Source: Bacillota bacterium (GTDB lineage: Bacteria; Bacillota; Sulfobacillia; JAJZYS01; JAJYTV01). Taken from it: a DNA stretch of 13,697 nt. Positions 13,667 through 13,697 of this stretch are shown piece after piece. The number at the start of each line of letters is the position of its first letter. The stretch's first letter is position 1. Under the pieces are notes generated by a model that worked only from the letters and a program-made list of their open reading frames with translations, was not told the DNA's origin and ran no database searches. Both the position numbers and the translations under genes were made by a program. The DNA is taken from positions 1-13,697 of the forward strand of contig JAJYTV010000021.1 of assembly GCA_021792885.1 (NCBI GenBank), read 5' to 3'.

Positions 13667-13697
13667 ATGGCGCGCATGCCGCTGCGCTGGCCGGGCC
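13667..13697 (+). CDS. Possible start of the next gene, cut by window edge
   Basis: An ATG 4 nt after the secG stop opens a frame (MARMPLRWPG) that runs off the window. Only about ten codons are visible and no clear Shine-Dalgarno precedes it. In many Bacillota a carboxylesterase gene or rnr follows secG. The fragment is too short to identify. Confidence 0.3.
   Translation, partial: MARMPLRWPG

Noticed and set aside
1..13697. Mobile element, CRISPR array, phage or defence system
   Set aside because: No transposase, integrase, regular spaced repeats or defence-type domains were seen; all long reading frames on their coding strands are accounted for by core or regulatory genes.

Overview
This window is about 13.7 kb of very GC-rich bacterial chromosome, clearly above 60 % G+C by eye. 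Strong AGGAGG-type ribosome binding sites, frequent TTG/GTG starts, a MerR-type GlnR next to glnA, and the order gap-pgk-tpi-gpmI-eno-secG all point to a high-GC member of the Bacillota (Firmicutes), probably Bacilli-related. I cannot name the genus. The content is mostly core metabolism. I see no prophage, insertion sequence, CRISPR array, tRNA or rRNA.

Layout. (1) 2-1767, plus strand: end of a phosphate ABC transporter operon, with the tail of the permease gene (probably pstA), then pstB and phoU, closed by a perfect 10-bp hairpin. (2) 1862-3742, plus strand: a sigma-A-type promoter with a dyad filling its spacer, then glnR and glnA, closed by a 12-bp hairpin. The glutamine synthetase looks like the GSI-beta form, not the GSI-alpha form that normally partners GlnR. 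(3) 3758-6060: a LysR-family regulator on the minus strand, divergent from a DRE-TIM acyltransferase on the plus strand that best resembles Re-citrate synthase. Between them is an AT-rich region containing a T-N11-A LysR-type box. (4) 6093-7472, minus strand: a soluble M1-like (gluzincin) metallopeptidase homologue. (5) 7473-7703: a divergent leader with a perfect TATAAT and a compact repeat cluster. (6) 7704-13413, plus strand: gap, pgk, tpi, gpmI and eno, packed with overlaps of 4-8 nt or gaps of 2 nt, followed after 24 nt by secG and possibly the first codons of another gene at the window edge.

How the genes work together. The glycolytic block covers glyceraldehyde-3-phosphate to phosphoenolpyruvate plus triose isomerisation. 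The putative citrate synthase with its LysR neighbour would feed the TCA branch and 2-oxoglutarate supply, and GlnR-GlnA assimilates ammonium into glutamine. Pst/PhoU supplies phosphate.

Points most worth a second look: the GlnR/GSI-beta pairing with a GlnR that lacks a recognisable glutamine-synthetase docking tail; the putative Re-citrate synthase with a divergent LysR gene; a GAPDH with NADP-type cofactor residues inside a glycolytic operon; a triosephosphate isomerase with altered signature motifs; and an operon in which all six genes start with GTG or TTG.
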